Assembly (NCBI RefSeq): GCF_019891395.1
Contig: NZ_CP078143.1
Coordinates: forward strand, 868,001-932,000
Direction of reading: 5' to 3'
Origin: Nitratireductor kimnyeongensis
Lineage (GTDB): Bacteria > Pseudomonadota > Alphaproteobacteria > Rhizobiales > Rhizobiaceae
DNA length: 64,000 nucleotides
Notes under the pieces: model-generated
The model's input: only the letters and a program-made list of their open reading frames with translations
Told to the model about the DNA's origin: nothing
Databases searched by the model: none
Position numbers and translations under genes: made by a program
Part shown: piece by piece, positions 1-9,582 of the stretch
How the letters are laid out: the number at the start of each line of letters is the position of its first letter
Position numbering within the stretch: position 1 is the stretch's first letter

Positions 1-1290
1 GCCCGGCGAACGGTACATGACCTCGCCGCTCTCAGCGATGCGGATCTCGACCTCGGGCGACGGCAGACCGACCGTGTCGGGACGGATCTTCCCGTCCTCC
101 TGTGCGGTGATGTAGACGGTGGCTTCCGTCTGGCCGTAGAGCTGTTTGAGATTCAGACCAAGCGAGCGGTAGAAGGAGAAAAGCTCCGGTCCGATAGCCT
201 CACCCGCCGTGTAGCCGACCCGCATCTTCGAAAAACCCATGCGGTTTTTCAGCGGGCCGTAGACCATGAACTCCCCGAGCCCGTATTTCAGCCGATCGAG
301 AAGCCCCACCTGTTCGCCATTCAAAATGCGCTCACCCACCTTGGCCGCATGGGCGAGGAAATGGTCGAACATGGCCTTCTTTATTTTTCCGGCATCCTCC
401 ATCCGCACCATGATCGCGGTCAGCATCGCCTCAAAGACGCGCGGCGGCGCGAAAAAATATGTCGGCGCGATCTCGCGGCGGTCCTCGTTCACCGTTTCGG
501 GGCTTTCGGGACACGCGACGCAAAAACCCGCCGTGTAGGACTGGGCATAGGAAAAGAGGTGATCGCCCACCCAGGCCAAGGGCAGATAGGCGATGATCGT
601 TTCGTCCTCGGTCAGATCGTCGAAGGCGTTGCCATTGATGGCGGAGCGGACAAAATTGTCGTTCGACAGCATCACGCCCTTGGGCCGGCCGGTGGTGCCT
701 GAGGTGTAGAGCATCACCGATAGATCAGCGCCGCGCCCCTTCTCGATTTCAGTCAGCCAGTTGGCATTGGCCTCCGGTTCCTCGGCGAGACGACGAAAGC
801 CCTCTTCACGCAAATGATCATAGGCATGGAGATGGGTGTGATCGTAATCCCTGAGGCCGCGCTCCTCGTCATAGACGATCTCGGTCAGAAGCGGCGCCTC
901 GTCGGAAATGGACAGAACCTTGTCTACCTGTTCCTGATCCTCGACGACAGCGAAGGTGACCTCGGCATGGTTGAGCACATAGGCCATCTCTTCGGCGACG
1001 GAATCGGCATAGACCGGCACCGGTACTGCGCCCAGGGACTGGGCGGCTGCGAAGGTCCAGTAAAGCCTCGGCCGGTTGGAACCGATGACGGCGATCTTGT
1101 CGCCCCGTTTCAGGCCGATCGACTGGAGACCAAGTGCAAAAGCGCGCACCTCCTCCAGCTGCTTTGCCCAGCTCCAACTCTGCCAGATGCCGTAATCCTT
1201 GAAGCGCATCGCCGGCCGGTCACCAAACCGCTCGGCATTCCAGAGCAGATATTTGGCAAACGTATCCCTAGACGCGTCATGATGCGCCAA
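1..1290 (-). CDS. AMP-binding long-chain acyl-CoA synthetase, 3' end outside window
   Basis: This is the N-terminal 430 codons of an ANL-superfamily acyl-CoA/aryl-CoA ligase, which activates a carboxylic acid with ATP and then transfers it to CoA. The P-loop-like motif YTSGTTGRPKG lies near residue 195, and a later YGQTEAT segment is the usual A5 motif. I chose a TTG start at 1290 because GGGAGGAAG stands about five bases upstream and no in-frame ATG is better placed. The C-terminal lid domain is cut off by the window edge. Ligases of this type often sit beside branched-chain-type ABC transporter genes in rhizobia, but none is visible here. The exact substrate is unknown. Confidence 0.85.
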   Translation of the reverse strand, partial: MAHHDASRDTFAKYLLWNAERFGDRPAMRFKDYGIWQSWSWAKQLEEVRAFALGLQSIGLKRGDKIAVIGSNRPRLYWTFAAAQSLGAVPVPVYADSVAEEMAYVLNHAEVTFAVVEDQEQVDKVLSISDEAPLLTEIVYDEERGLRDYDHTHLHAYDHLREEGFRRLAEEPEANANWLTEIEKGRGADLSVMLYTSGTTGRPKGVMLSNDNFVRSAINGNAFDDLTEDETIIAYLPLAWVGDHLFSYAQSYTAGFCVACPESPETVNEDRREIAPTYFFAPPRVFEAMLTAIMVRMEDAGKIKKAMFDHFLAHAAKVGERILNGEQVGLLDRLKYGLGEFMVYGPLKNRMGFSKMRVGYTAGEAIGPELFSFYRSLGLNLKQLYGQTEATVYITAQEDGKIRPDTVGLPSPEVEIRIAESGEVMYRSPG

Positions 1291-1559
1291 GTCGCTTCCT
1301 CCCGATGTCAGCGGTTGACCGCTGTTTTCCCGGCTCCTCCCAGAACCGGTTCTTGATTGGTTTGAGGGTTCCACGAAACCCGCAACCGATCAACACGCCC
1401 CTTGACAGACAGACGATCAGTTTGCCTTTATACTAACGGCATTGTGTGCGCGGATGCGAGTGTTTCGAGGGCGCAGGGCGCCTGCTCCGACCAAAGTCTA
1501 AAGCGACGGTCAGTCCAAAGTTCAAACAACAATAATGAAGAATGATGAGGTCTGCGGGA

Positions 1560-2234
1560 TCAGGACTCGTAGTGACTCAGCGCACCGGCATCGACCACGG
1601 TGATGCGGCCGTGCTCTGCCTTGAGCAGACCTTCCTCCTCCAGCGCACGCAAGGCGCGATTGACCACCTGACGCGACACGCCGGCCAGAAGGCCGAGCTC
1701 TTCCTGGCTGATTTCAATGGTCGTTCCCGCGCGCGGGTAGAGCGTCCGATTGAAGAACCAGGAAAGATTGCGCGCGACACGGGCGGTGGGACCCAGAATG
1801 CGGTCATATTCGATGGTGGCAATGAACTGCCCCATGCGTTCGTTAAGCTGGCGAACCAGAAAGCGGTTGAAACCGGTGCTGTTTTCGAAGAGCCAAAGAA
1901 AACTTGAGCGTGACAGCATGGCAAGCCTCGTGTCGCGGATCGCCACGACATCATATTGCCGTGGTTCGTTCTTGAGCACCGATCCTTCCCCAAACCAGCC
2001 GCCATCCGTCACGCCGGCGAAGGTCATCGCCTTACCGGCAGCCGAGATGGCACTGATCTTGATGAGCCCTTCGGTAACGCCCGTCCAGTGATCGAGGCGG
2101 TCTCCCCGATGGCAGATGTAGCTGCCCTTGGAAAAGGTTCGTTCCGTCAGCCCGCGCCGGGCGCGGTCCAGTTCCTCATCCGTAAGTTCGGCAGCCCAGA
2201 TCGTTTCTGCAGCCGTGTCCCGTTTTGTGCTCAT
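1560..2234 (-). CDS. Crp/Fnr family transcriptional regulator
   Basis: A 224-residue regulator with an N-terminal cyclic-nucleotide-binding-like beta-barrel (about residues 15-125) and a C-terminal winged helix (ISQEELGLLAGVSRQVVNRAL, about 165-190). It has a single cysteine (YICHRGD), so it lacks the four-cysteine iron-sulfur site of true FNR. The start at ATG 2234 (MSTKRDTA) is preferred over an upstream ATG at 2291 because the extra 19 residues are basic and unlike the family; the ribosome site is weak. It lies 60 bp downstream of the FeeM-like gene on the same strand, so it may be co-transcribed with it. The ligand and targets are unknown. Confidence 0.85.
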   Translation of the reverse strand: MSTKRDTAAETIWAAELTDEELDRARRGLTERTFSKGSYICHRGDRLDHWTGVTEGLIKISAISAAGKAMTFAGVTDGGWFGEGSVLKNEPRQYDVVAIRDTRLAMLSRSSFLWLFENSTGFNRFLVRQLNERMGQFIATIEYDRILGPTARVARNLSWFFNRTLYPRAGTTIEISQEELGLLAGVSRQVVNRALRALEEEGLLKAEHGRITVVDAGALSHYES

Positions 2235-2294
2235 ACCACTTCGATAACCCGGCTTCCCGCGAGCGGCAAGCAGTCGCGCGGAGCGCGGCATGTG

Positions 2295-3080
2295 TCAGGC
2301 CGCGTGCTTGGAGTATTTCGCTGTGGGGAGAACGGTGAGAGGGGGCGTGTGATGGGCACTGCCACGTTCGAAAAGGAGCCTCTGTTCCGACCGAGCCGAA
2401 AGAAAAAAGGGAAACCGCTCCACGATGGGACCAAATTCTTTCGCGCAAACCCCTCCAAACAACATCAGTGGAATGCTGATGGGCGGATAGATACGCTCCG
2501 GACTCATCTGGCGGGCCCCGAAAATCCGGCGATAGAATGCGGTGTGCTCCTGGCGGATAAGACAGGCGCAATAGGTCGAGCGGAAATGCTCATAGGCGGC
2601 AATCACCAAACGCAAGGACACATAGGGCAATGCGCGGTATTCGCGCGCAAGCTCCGGATCAGCAGCAAGCATGCTGGGGTTGATGCAGGTGTCACCCTGC
2701 TCGATCAGCGGTGACATGATATCCCCGAACCCCTTGGTTACAGGCCCAAGCGGATTTTCCCGGTCGATCTGATGCAGCCGCACCGTGCTGACGAGGCGCT
2801 TGTCGATGTAAACGGCAAAATTGTAGCAATTGGGAAGATCGTCCAGATCGTCCTGAACGATCTGTCCCTTCGTCTCCGGCACGAAACCATGCGCGCGATA
2901 GGAACGGTACCGCAGATGAAAGATCTCTTCACGGTCTTCGCCTGTTTCGCACCGGCGATACTCGGTGCGCTCGAGTAGCGCCATCACGCCATCGATGAAG
3001 CTGGAAGACTTCCTTGACGGTTCGCCAACGAAGCGTTCAGCTCCCGGTTTCAGTCCGACCAGGCCGGTACTCATGACCAT
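2295..3080 (-). CDS. FeeM-like N-acyl amino acid synthase (LuxI/GNAT fold)
   Basis: The segment from about residue 30 (MALLERTEYRRCETGEDRE, then FHLRYRSYRAHGF) matches the N-acyl amino acid synthase FeeM / autoinducer-synthase fold, which moves an acyl chain from acyl-ACP or acyl-CoA onto an amino acid. The acceptor and acyl donor cannot be read from the sequence. Several starts are possible (TTG 3170, ATG 3137, ATG 3080, ATG 3074). I chose 3080 because it leaves a leader of normal length, but none has a strong ribosome site. A GGDEF/EAL gene lies upstream and a Crp-type regulator downstream on the same strand. True AHL synthase activity is possible but less likely, since no LuxR partner is adjacent. 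Confidence 0.7.
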   Translation of the reverse strand: MVMSTGLVGLKPGAERFVGEPSRKSSSFIDGVMALLERTEYRRCETGEDREEIFHLRYRSYRAHGFVPETKGQIVQDDLDDLPNCYNFAVYIDKRLVSTVRLHQIDRENPLGPVTKGFGDIMSPLIEQGDTCINPSMLAADPELAREYRALPYVSLRLVIAAYEHFRSTYCACLIRQEHTAFYRRIFGARQMSPERIYPPISIPLMLFGGVCAKEFGPIVERFPFFLSARSEQRLLFERGSAHHTPPLTVLPTAKYSKHAA

Positions 3081-3187
3081 TGCCGCATGCCCCACGTCGA
3101 CTTCTACCACTTCTCGTACAGTTAAGCGTAGCCGCATGACCAGCGATGTAAAGCTGAAACTCGTAATCAATCTGTTCAGGTTTTATT

Positions 3188-3204
3188 AACCTTAACAAAA
3201 GGTT
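3188..3204. promoter_or_regulatory. Inverted repeat upstream of the FeeM-like gene
   Basis: AACCTT and AAGGTT form a perfect 6-bp inverted repeat around a 5-bp spacer, in a short AT-rich gap between the GGDEF/EAL gene and the FeeM-like gene. It could be an operator or part of a weak hairpin; nothing else supports either role. Confidence 0.3.
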
Positions 3205-3243
3205 TATGCACATGTGAGTTGCATGAGAGAATGGTTTGAAAAG

Positions 3244-5550
3244 TCAGTTGGATAGACGTTTCTGGCGCTCGAGCTGAGCCGGTGAGTAAAGATGTTTCAT
3301 TTCAGCCATGGTTTCAATGCCCGATGCCGACAAGGCCGGACCAAACAGAAACCCCTGCAAGAGATCAGGCTTGACCGAGCTTTCGAGCAGCTTCAATTGA
3401 TCGAAGCGCTCGACGCCTTCCACTGTCACGGCAAGGCCCAGTTTGCGCGAGAGTTCAACCACGCCTTGCAGAAGGTGAAGCGAGCGCTCACCTTCCTTCA
3501 GATTTGCGACAAAGCTACCGTCGATCTTGATTTTGTCGAGCGGCAGGGTGTGCAAATAGCTGAGCGAGGAATATCCGGTCCCAAAGTCGTCCAGCGCGAT
3601 GCGAACGCCAAGCTTTTTCAAGCTATTGATGTAGCGAACCGTCGCTTCCGTATCGTTCAGAAGTGCGGTCTCCGTCACCTCGATCTCGAGACGATCCGGG
3701 TTCAATCCCGCGCTGTTGAGAGCACGCTCGACTTTGCCGACAACCGCGTCTGAGCGGAAGTCCTTCGCTGACAAATTGACGGACACACCCACATGCTCCG
3801 GCCATTTCACGCATTCCTCACAGGCTGCCTCAAGCACAATCGTACTGATCTCGGATATAAGCCCCATTTCCTCGGCGAGCGGTATAAAAACCGCCGGCGA
3901 GACAAGTCCCAGATCCGGGTGGTCCCAGCGACACAGCGCTTCACAACTCGTAATCCGCATTGTGGCAGCATCGACGATTGGCTGATAAACGACACGCAGG
4001 CTACGCGCTTCAATGGCATTGCGCAGATCGGCCTTCATCACCTGCCGGTTTCGGAAGGCGATATCCATCTCGGTTTCGAAAAGGCTCCAGGCATTCTTGC
4101 CCAATTCCTTGGCCCGGAAGAGCGCCAGATCCGCCTTGACGATCATGGAGTCCACATCACTTGCACGAACAGGCGCGACCACGGCTCCACCGCTGGCCTG
4201 AATGCGCATCGCATGTCCCGCTACATCGACCTCACCGGCGAGCGATGCGAAAATTTCCTCGAACTGTCGGGAAAACTCCTCTTCATCAGCCACCTGATTG
4301 AAATAGACCATGAACTCGTCGCCGCCGAACCGGCTGATGCGGACATTGGGTTTCGCAAACGCGGAAAGGCGCTCCGCCACGGCATAGATAAGACCATCCC
4401 CGACCGGGTGGCCAAGCGTATCGTTCACTGATTTGAAATCATCCAGATCAAGAACCGCAAGACCACAGAGGCGATCCTGATCGCCTGCTGCCATCGCTTC
4501 CGTTACCTTCTCATGGAAATACGCGCGATTGGGCAGGCTGGTAAGACTGTCATAGCGCGCCATGAAACGGATTTTCTCTTCTGCTTCGACACGACTTGTC
4601 ACCTCCTCAAAGGTGAGAACACCCACCTCATCATGACCTTCGCGTGCAGCGAACTCAAAATGCCGCCCATTGGTCATGCGCAGCATCACCTTGCGGTTGC
4701 GCCCTTCACGCAGCGCCCGCGAAAGCTGCTCCTCGGCATAAGCATAATCTCTCTCCGAAAGCAGCCCGCTCGCCACACCGCGCATGAGCAGTGATTTCAG
4801 CGTCCGTCCCAGCATCTGTTCTGAGGACTTGAACCCAAGCATCTCTGCCGCTTGAGTGTTGCTCACCACCACCCGCTCCTCGTTGTTCAACATGAGCAGG
4901 CCATGATGCATCGTGTTGAGCGCGCGATCGAAGCGCTGCGCCAGCCGGGTCGAGCGTTTTTCCTCACTGATAGCAGTGAAGAGAACCGTGCGCACCAGAT
5001 CTGCCATCTTGGTCACGACCAGCATGAATGGCGCGATGAAAAGCCCAAGCGCGAAATGATATAAATCGCCTTTCAGCATCAGTCCGAGCGCCATTGGAAA
5101 CACAATTGTCAGCGTCAGGATCGACACCATCTTGTGCGAACCGTAGTTGCGTCCGGCAATCGTGATCGTTCCGCTGAGGATGGCCGAGACGGCTGCGAGC
5201 TCGCTGAAATTGTCTTCCGACAATGCAGTGGCGAAGAATCCAAACGCGCCCACGACAAATCCATGGAGGCTACCCCACCATAAATATCGCGCCTCCCAGG
5301 CAAGCGCTGACGGATAGTCGGAGATCAATGAATGATCGACGCGGGTAATCTTGAAATAGCGCCAAACACCCGCAATGAACATCGCCGGACCAAAAACAAG
5401 GAAAGCAGAATGGCCGGTCTTGTAGTAAAGAAGAATAGCTATCAGACCATAGCAAGCCGCACCAATGGGGAGCACGCCGACGTCCTGAAACAACGAGCGG
5501 ATGTACCCAACGTAGACGTCTTCCGGTATGCTATTCCTGCTGTTTTTCAC
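3244..5550 (-). CDS. Membrane GGDEF/EAL cyclic-di-GMP protein with PAS domain
   Basis: A protein of about 768 residues with roughly six N-terminal membrane segments (a MASE-like sensor, residues about 20-200), a PAS domain (about 215-320), a GGDEF domain with an intact RFGGDEF motif, and an EAL domain with intact EALCRW and DDFGTGYSS motifs. Both active sites look complete, so it may both make and degrade cyclic-di-GMP at the inner membrane. The start is uncertain: a GTG at 5550 (VKNSRNS) begins just before the conserved PEDVYVGYIRSLF segment; ATG 5592 and TTG 5619 are alternatives. It follows the oxidoreductase gene with no room for a long separate promoter. Confidence 0.88.
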   Translation of the reverse strand: MKNSRNSIPEDVYVGYIRSLFQDVGVLPIGAACYGLIAILLYYKTGHSAFLVFGPAMFIAGVWRYFKITRVDHSLISDYPSALAWEARYLWWGSLHGFVVGAFGFFATALSEDNFSELAAVSAILSGTITIAGRNYGSHKMVSILTLTIVFPMALGLMLKGDLYHFALGLFIAPFMLVVTKMADLVRTVLFTAISEEKRSTRLAQRFDRALNTMHHGLLMLNNEERVVVSNTQAAEMLGFKSSEQMLGRTLKSLLMRGVASGLLSERDYAYAEEQLSRALREGRNRKVMLRMTNGRHFEFAAREGHDEVGVLTFEEVTSRVEAEEKIRFMARYDSLTSLPNRAYFHEKVTEAMAAGDQDRLCGLAVLDLDDFKSVNDTLGHPVGDGLIYAVAERLSAFAKPNVRISRFGGDEFMVYFNQVADEEEFSRQFEEIFASLAGEVDVAGHAMRIQASGGAVVAPVRASDVDSMIVKADLALFRAKELGKNAWSLFETEMDIAFRNRQVMKADLRNAIEARSLRVVYQPIVDAATMRITSCEALCRWDHPDLGLVSPAVFIPLAEEMGLISEISTIVLEAACEECVKWPEHVGVSVNLSAKDFRSDAVVGKVERALNSAGLNPDRLEIEVTETALLNDTEATVRYINSLKKLGVRIALDDFGTGYSSLSYLHTLPLDKIKIDGSFVANLKEGERSLHLLQGVVELSRKLGLAVTVEGVERFDQLKLLESSVKPDLLQGFLFGPALSASGIETMAEMKHLYSPAQLERQKRLSN

Positions 5551-5641
5551 CGCATGAGCCCGATTGACCGGGAAGGTATGCCACAACAGCATTAAGAAAG
5601 GTTTAGTAAAGCTTATCAACCTGCTGCTTAAAGCAAGCCGG

Positions 5642-8600
5642 CTATTCTGCTGCTTTCAGCAACGGATCTTCCTTTTCACCATCTTCCAGACGTTGGATCA
5701 GTCTTGCTCGTTCCTGCGCCGCTTTCGCCGCGTTGGCTTCCTTGATGTGACCATATCCGCGAATGAGAGCGGGGACCGATGCCAGCGCCGCGGCGGCATT
5801 CGCTCTCTCCACAGAAAGCACCGTCTCGATACGATCAAGGTCACCTTCATATTCGGACAACAGGCGCCGCTCCATCCGACGCTCCTGTGTGCGGCCAAAA
5901 AGATCGAAAGCAGTGCCGCGCAGGCCCCGCAAACGCGCCAGGAGATGAAAGGCCGTCATCATCCACGGCCCAAAATTGGACTTCTTGGGGTGGCCGGCGG
6001 CGTCGCGCCGCCCGAGCATGGGCGGGGCGAGATGGAATTCGAGACGGTCATAGCTTTCAAATTCCGCAGCGAGCTGCCGCTTGAAGGCACCATCGGTGTA
6101 GAGGCGGGCCACCTCGTACTCATCCTTGATGGCCATGAGCTTGAACAGGTTCCGCGCCGCGGCCTCCGTCACGGCGGTGGAACCCGGCACAGCCTTTTCT
6201 TCCGCGGCGCGCAAACGGGCGATACGGCTGCGATAGCGCTCCGCATAAGCCTTGTTCTGATAACCGGTCAGAAAGGCTGCACGCCGATCGATGATCTCAT
6301 CGAGTGTCTGCGAAACAGGACGCCGGATATCGCCATTGGAAGATTTAGCGACCAGTTGGCTCACAAACTCTGGATCATGTGCCGCGCGACGTCCCCACCG
6401 GAAGGCGGAAACATTCATGCGTACCGCCTGACCATTGAGCTCGATCGCTTTCTCGATGGCTTGGGCAGAGATTGGCAGACCTCCAAGTTGGTAGGCCATG
6501 CCGAGCATGAGCATATTGGCCCCGACCGAATTGCCGAAGAGAACGCTGGCCGTGCGCGTGGCATCAAAGAAATGCGCCTTATCTTCGCCGACCGCGGCGC
6601 GGATCGCCTTTTTCAGGCGCTCGGTCGGAAGCGAAAAATCTGCCGAGCGAGCAAAATCTCCCGGCATAACTTCTGCCGTATTGGCCATGAAAAGCGTGTG
6701 CCCCTGACGGGCCGCTGCGAGAACCTTCTTCGCGCCGGAAACCACCAGATCACAACCAAGAACGAGATCCGCCTCCCCGGCGGAGACGCGAATGGCGTGA
6801 ATGTCTTCCGGTGTTTTGGCGACCCGGAGGTGGGTGAAAACCGCACCGCCCTTCTGCGCGAGCCCCGCCATGTCGATGATGCCAGCGCCCTTGCCTTCCA
6901 GATGCGCTGCCATGCCGACGATCGCTCCAATGGTCACGACACCCGTTCCACCGATCCCGTCCACCACTGCAGACCAGCCGCGCGCGAGATCATATTGGGT
7001 TGGTTCGGGCACACCTTCCAGCGGGTCACTGGCGCCGGTTGCGCCTTTTGCCTTCTTGAGTTTGGCGCCGTGCACCGTCACGAAAGACGGGCAAAAACCG
7101 TTCACACAGGAGAAATCCTTGTTGCAGCTCGATTGATCGATCCGGCGTTTGCGGCCGAACTCGGTTTCCTGCGGCTGCACCGAAACGCAGTTCGACTTGA
7201 CCCCGCAATCACCACAGCCTTCGCACACGAGTTCGTTGATGAAGACGCGCTTGTCCGGATCAGGGAACGTGCCACGCTTGCGCCGACGCCGCTTCTCGGC
7301 GGCACAGGTCTGATCGTAAAGCAGGACGGAAACGCCCTTCACTTCGCGCAGATCGCGCTGCACCTGATCGAGATCGTCGCGGTGGTTGATCGTGGTGCCC
7401 TGAGGAAAGCTCACGGCCCCAGCGTATTTCTCAGGCTCATCGCTGACCACGGCGATGCGTTGCACCCCCTCCGCGCGCACCTGATCGGCGATCATGTCGA
7501 CGGTGAGCCCACCCTCATGCGGTTGGCCACCCGTCATGGCAACGGCATCATTGTAGAGGATCTTGTAAGTAATGTTGGCGCCCGAAGCGATTGCAAACCG
7601 GATCGCCATGGAACCGGAATGATTGTAGGTGCCGTCACCGAGATTTTGGAAGAAATGCTCACGTTTCGAGAAGGGCGCCTGACCGATGAACTGGGCGCCC
7701 TCACCGCCCATCGCGGTGAAGCCTATGTTGGAACGATCCATCCAGGTGGCCATGAAATGGCAGCCAATACCGCCACCGGCAATCGAGCCCTCGGGAACAT
7801 TGGTTGAGGTATTGTGCGGACAGCCGGAGCAAAAATAGGGTGTGCGACCCGAGACATCCTGGGTATCCGCAAGCATCGCCTGAAACTGGCGCAGCCGCGA
7901 CACATGAGCGGATATCTCCTCCGACGGTCCGATCACGCGCAGAATGCGCTCGCCGATGGCGATGGCGATCTCATTGGGATCAAGCGCGGCCGTGGGCGCA
8001 AAAAGGCGCCCGCCTTTCTCGTCCACCTTGCCGATGATCTCTGGCTGATTGGCTGTCCCGTAGAGATTCTCGCGCAATTGCACTTCGATCAGCGAGCGCT
8101 TTTCCTCGACCACGATCACCATCTCGAGGCCGCGCGCGAATTCGCGCATGTGCTCGACATCGAAAGGCCATGGGCAGGCGACCTTGAAGAGGCGGATGCC
8201 AAGTTGTTTGGCACGGGCCTCATCGATCCCGAGATCATCCAGTGCCTGGCGCGTGTCGAGATAGCTCTTGCCGAGTGTGACAATGCCGATCTTTGCTTTC
8301 GCACCGCCTGAATAGATGATGCGGTTGAGGTTGTTTGCCTGGATGAAGGCGGCGGCGGCGGCGCGCTTGAAGTCGTAGAGTCGCGCCTCCTGCCCAAGCA
8401 TGTTGATCTCGTTGCGAATGTTCAGACCGCCGGGCGGCATCTCGAATTCGGGCGTGACGATGTTCAGCCGCTCGAGCGACACGTCGACCGCAGCGGTCGA
8501 TTCAATGTTGTCCTTGACGCATTTGATGGCCGTCCAGGTGCCGGCAAAACGCGACAGCGCATAGCCGTAAAGACCGTAGTCTATCAGTTCCTGGACACCG

Positions 8601-9121
8601 GCAGGGTTCAGGATCGGGATCATGGCATCGACGAAAGCGAACTCGCTGGCATTGGCGACCGTTGAGGACTCGGCAGTATGGTCATCGCCCATAAGCGCCA
8701 GCACACCACCGTGTTTCGATGAGCCTGCGTGGTTGGCATGCCGAAACACATCGCCGGAACGGTCTACGCCCGGGCCCTTGCCATACCAGACGCTGAAGAC
8801 ACCGTCATATTTGCCTTCGCCAAGAAGCTCGGTCTGCTGAGACCCCCAACAGGCGGTGGCCGCCAGTTCCTCATTCAGACCGGGCTGGAAGATCACATTC
8901 GACGCCTCAAGCTGCTTTTTCGCCTTCCAGAGCTGTTGATCGAGACCGCCAATGGGCGACCCGCGATAACCGGAAACGAACCCAGCAGTAGTCAGTCCAG
9001 CACGTCGGTCACGCTCACGCTGCATCAGAAGCATCCGCACGATCGCTTGCGCGCCGGATACGAAGATGCGCTCCTTCGTTAAATCGAACTTGTCATCGAG
9101 CGTGACGTCGTGAAGCGTCAT
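5642..9121 (-). CDS. Indolepyruvate ferredoxin oxidoreductase, fused single-chain form
   Basis: A 1159-residue thiamine-diphosphate enzyme that oxidatively decarboxylates aryl 2-oxoacids such as indolepyruvate or phenylpyruvate to aryl-acyl-CoA, reducing ferredoxin. The N-terminal TPP/alpha region comes first, then a TPP-binding segment starting CSGCPHNTS near residue 430, then a ferredoxin-type cluster region (VCEGCGDCG, and later cysteines in SSCNKDFSCVNGFC), then a gamma-type Rossmann part (DGIGGTGVVTIGA). The length matches the fused alphaproteobacterial form, not the two-subunit archaeal IorAB. AGGAGGAA precedes the ATG. An adjacent TRAP region may bring in 2-oxoacids or hydroxyacids; that link is inference. 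Confidence 0.93.
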   Translation of the reverse strand: MTLHDVTLDDKFDLTKERIFVSGAQAIVRMLLMQRERDRRAGLTTAGFVSGYRGSPIGGLDQQLWKAKKQLEASNVIFQPGLNEELAATACWGSQQTELLGEGKYDGVFSVWYGKGPGVDRSGDVFRHANHAGSSKHGGVLALMGDDHTAESSTVANASEFAFVDAMIPILNPAGVQELIDYGLYGYALSRFAGTWTAIKCVKDNIESTAAVDVSLERLNIVTPEFEMPPGGLNIRNEINMLGQEARLYDFKRAAAAAFIQANNLNRIIYSGGAKAKIGIVTLGKSYLDTRQALDDLGIDEARAKQLGIRLFKVACPWPFDVEHMREFARGLEMVIVVEEKRSLIEVQLRENLYGTANQPEIIGKVDEKGGRLFAPTAALDPNEIAIAIGERILRVIGPSEEISAHVSRLRQFQAMLADTQDVSGRTPYFCSGCPHNTSTNVPEGSIAGGGIGCHFMATWMDRSNIGFTAMGGEGAQFIGQAPFSKREHFFQNLGDGTYNHSGSMAIRFAIASGANITYKILYNDAVAMTGGQPHEGGLTVDMIADQVRAEGVQRIAVVSDEPEKYAGAVSFPQGTTINHRDDLDQVQRDLREVKGVSVLLYDQTCAAEKRRRRKRGTFPDPDKRVFINELVCEGCGDCGVKSNCVSVQPQETEFGRKRRIDQSSCNKDFSCVNGFCPSFVTVHGAKLKKAKGATGASDPLEGVPEPTQYDLARGWSAVVDGIGGTGVVTIGAIVGMAAHLEGKGAGIIDMAGLAQKGGAVFTHLRVAKTPEDIHAIRVSAGEADLVLGCDLVVSGAKKVLAAARQGHTLFMANTAEVMPGDFARSADFSLPTERLKKAIRAAVGEDKAHFFDATRTASVLFGNSVGANMLMLGMAYQLGGLPISAQAIEKAIELNGQAVRMNVSAFRWGRRAAHDPEFVSQLVAKSSNGDIRRPVSQTLDEIIDRRAAFLTGYQNKAYAERYRSRIARLRAAEEKAVPGSTAVTEAAARNLFKLMAIKDEYEVARLYTDGAFKRQLAAEFESYDRLEFHLAPPMLGRRDAAGHPKKSNFGPWMMTAFHLLARLRGLRGTAFDLFGRTQERRMERRLLSEYEGDLDRIETVLSVERANAAAALASVPALIRGYGHIKEANAAKAAQERARLIQRLEDGEKEDPLLKAAE

Positions 9122-9582
9122 ATAACAATTCCTCCTCTGCGGATCACGGTCGGGAACGTTTCCGCAAGGGTAGTTTTCTATCCGCCCGGCATCCCGTCAA
9201 ACGAATTTGCGGGCTCCGCAACAATGAGCAACGCCAGAACAGGACATGGCATTTTCAAGGACATTTTATTAGCCGAGCCGCATGAACGGCGCACGAATCT
9301 GACCGGAGCATACGTGCATGGTCCCCGAACGCACCCATCCGCACAGCCTATACACTTCATTATTTAGGGTCGGGACTTCGGATCGACAGGCAAATTGGCT
9401 ACTTTTCCCACCAGGTTACTTTTTCAGCGCAAGCAAAGCTGCTAATCAATCGCTGCCTGGTTGTCAGGTTGCAGGGTAGGACAGGAAACAACTTCCGCCC
9501 GCATAGGGGAAACGCAAGAGGGCCATATGGCATACCATCAAGCGCTGCACGCCGTGCGCGCCAACGGCGGAGGCAACTGACC
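9122..9582. other. Divergent intergenic region without a gene
   Basis: About 460 bp between the oxidoreductase gene and the first TRAP operon. I see no convincing ORF or RNA gene. It holds the ribosome site of the leftward gene and an imperfect palindrome around GGGAACGTTTCC close to it, which might be an operator. Confidence 0.5.

Noticed and set aside
1381..1440. Possible plus-strand promoter TTGACA...TATACT
   Set aside because: The spacing is 21 bases and no plus-strand gene follows.
5564..7807. 747-codon open frame on the plus strand opposite the oxidoreductase
   Set aside because: It is a GC-driven antisense shadow of a clearly recognisable enzyme and has no domain of its own.
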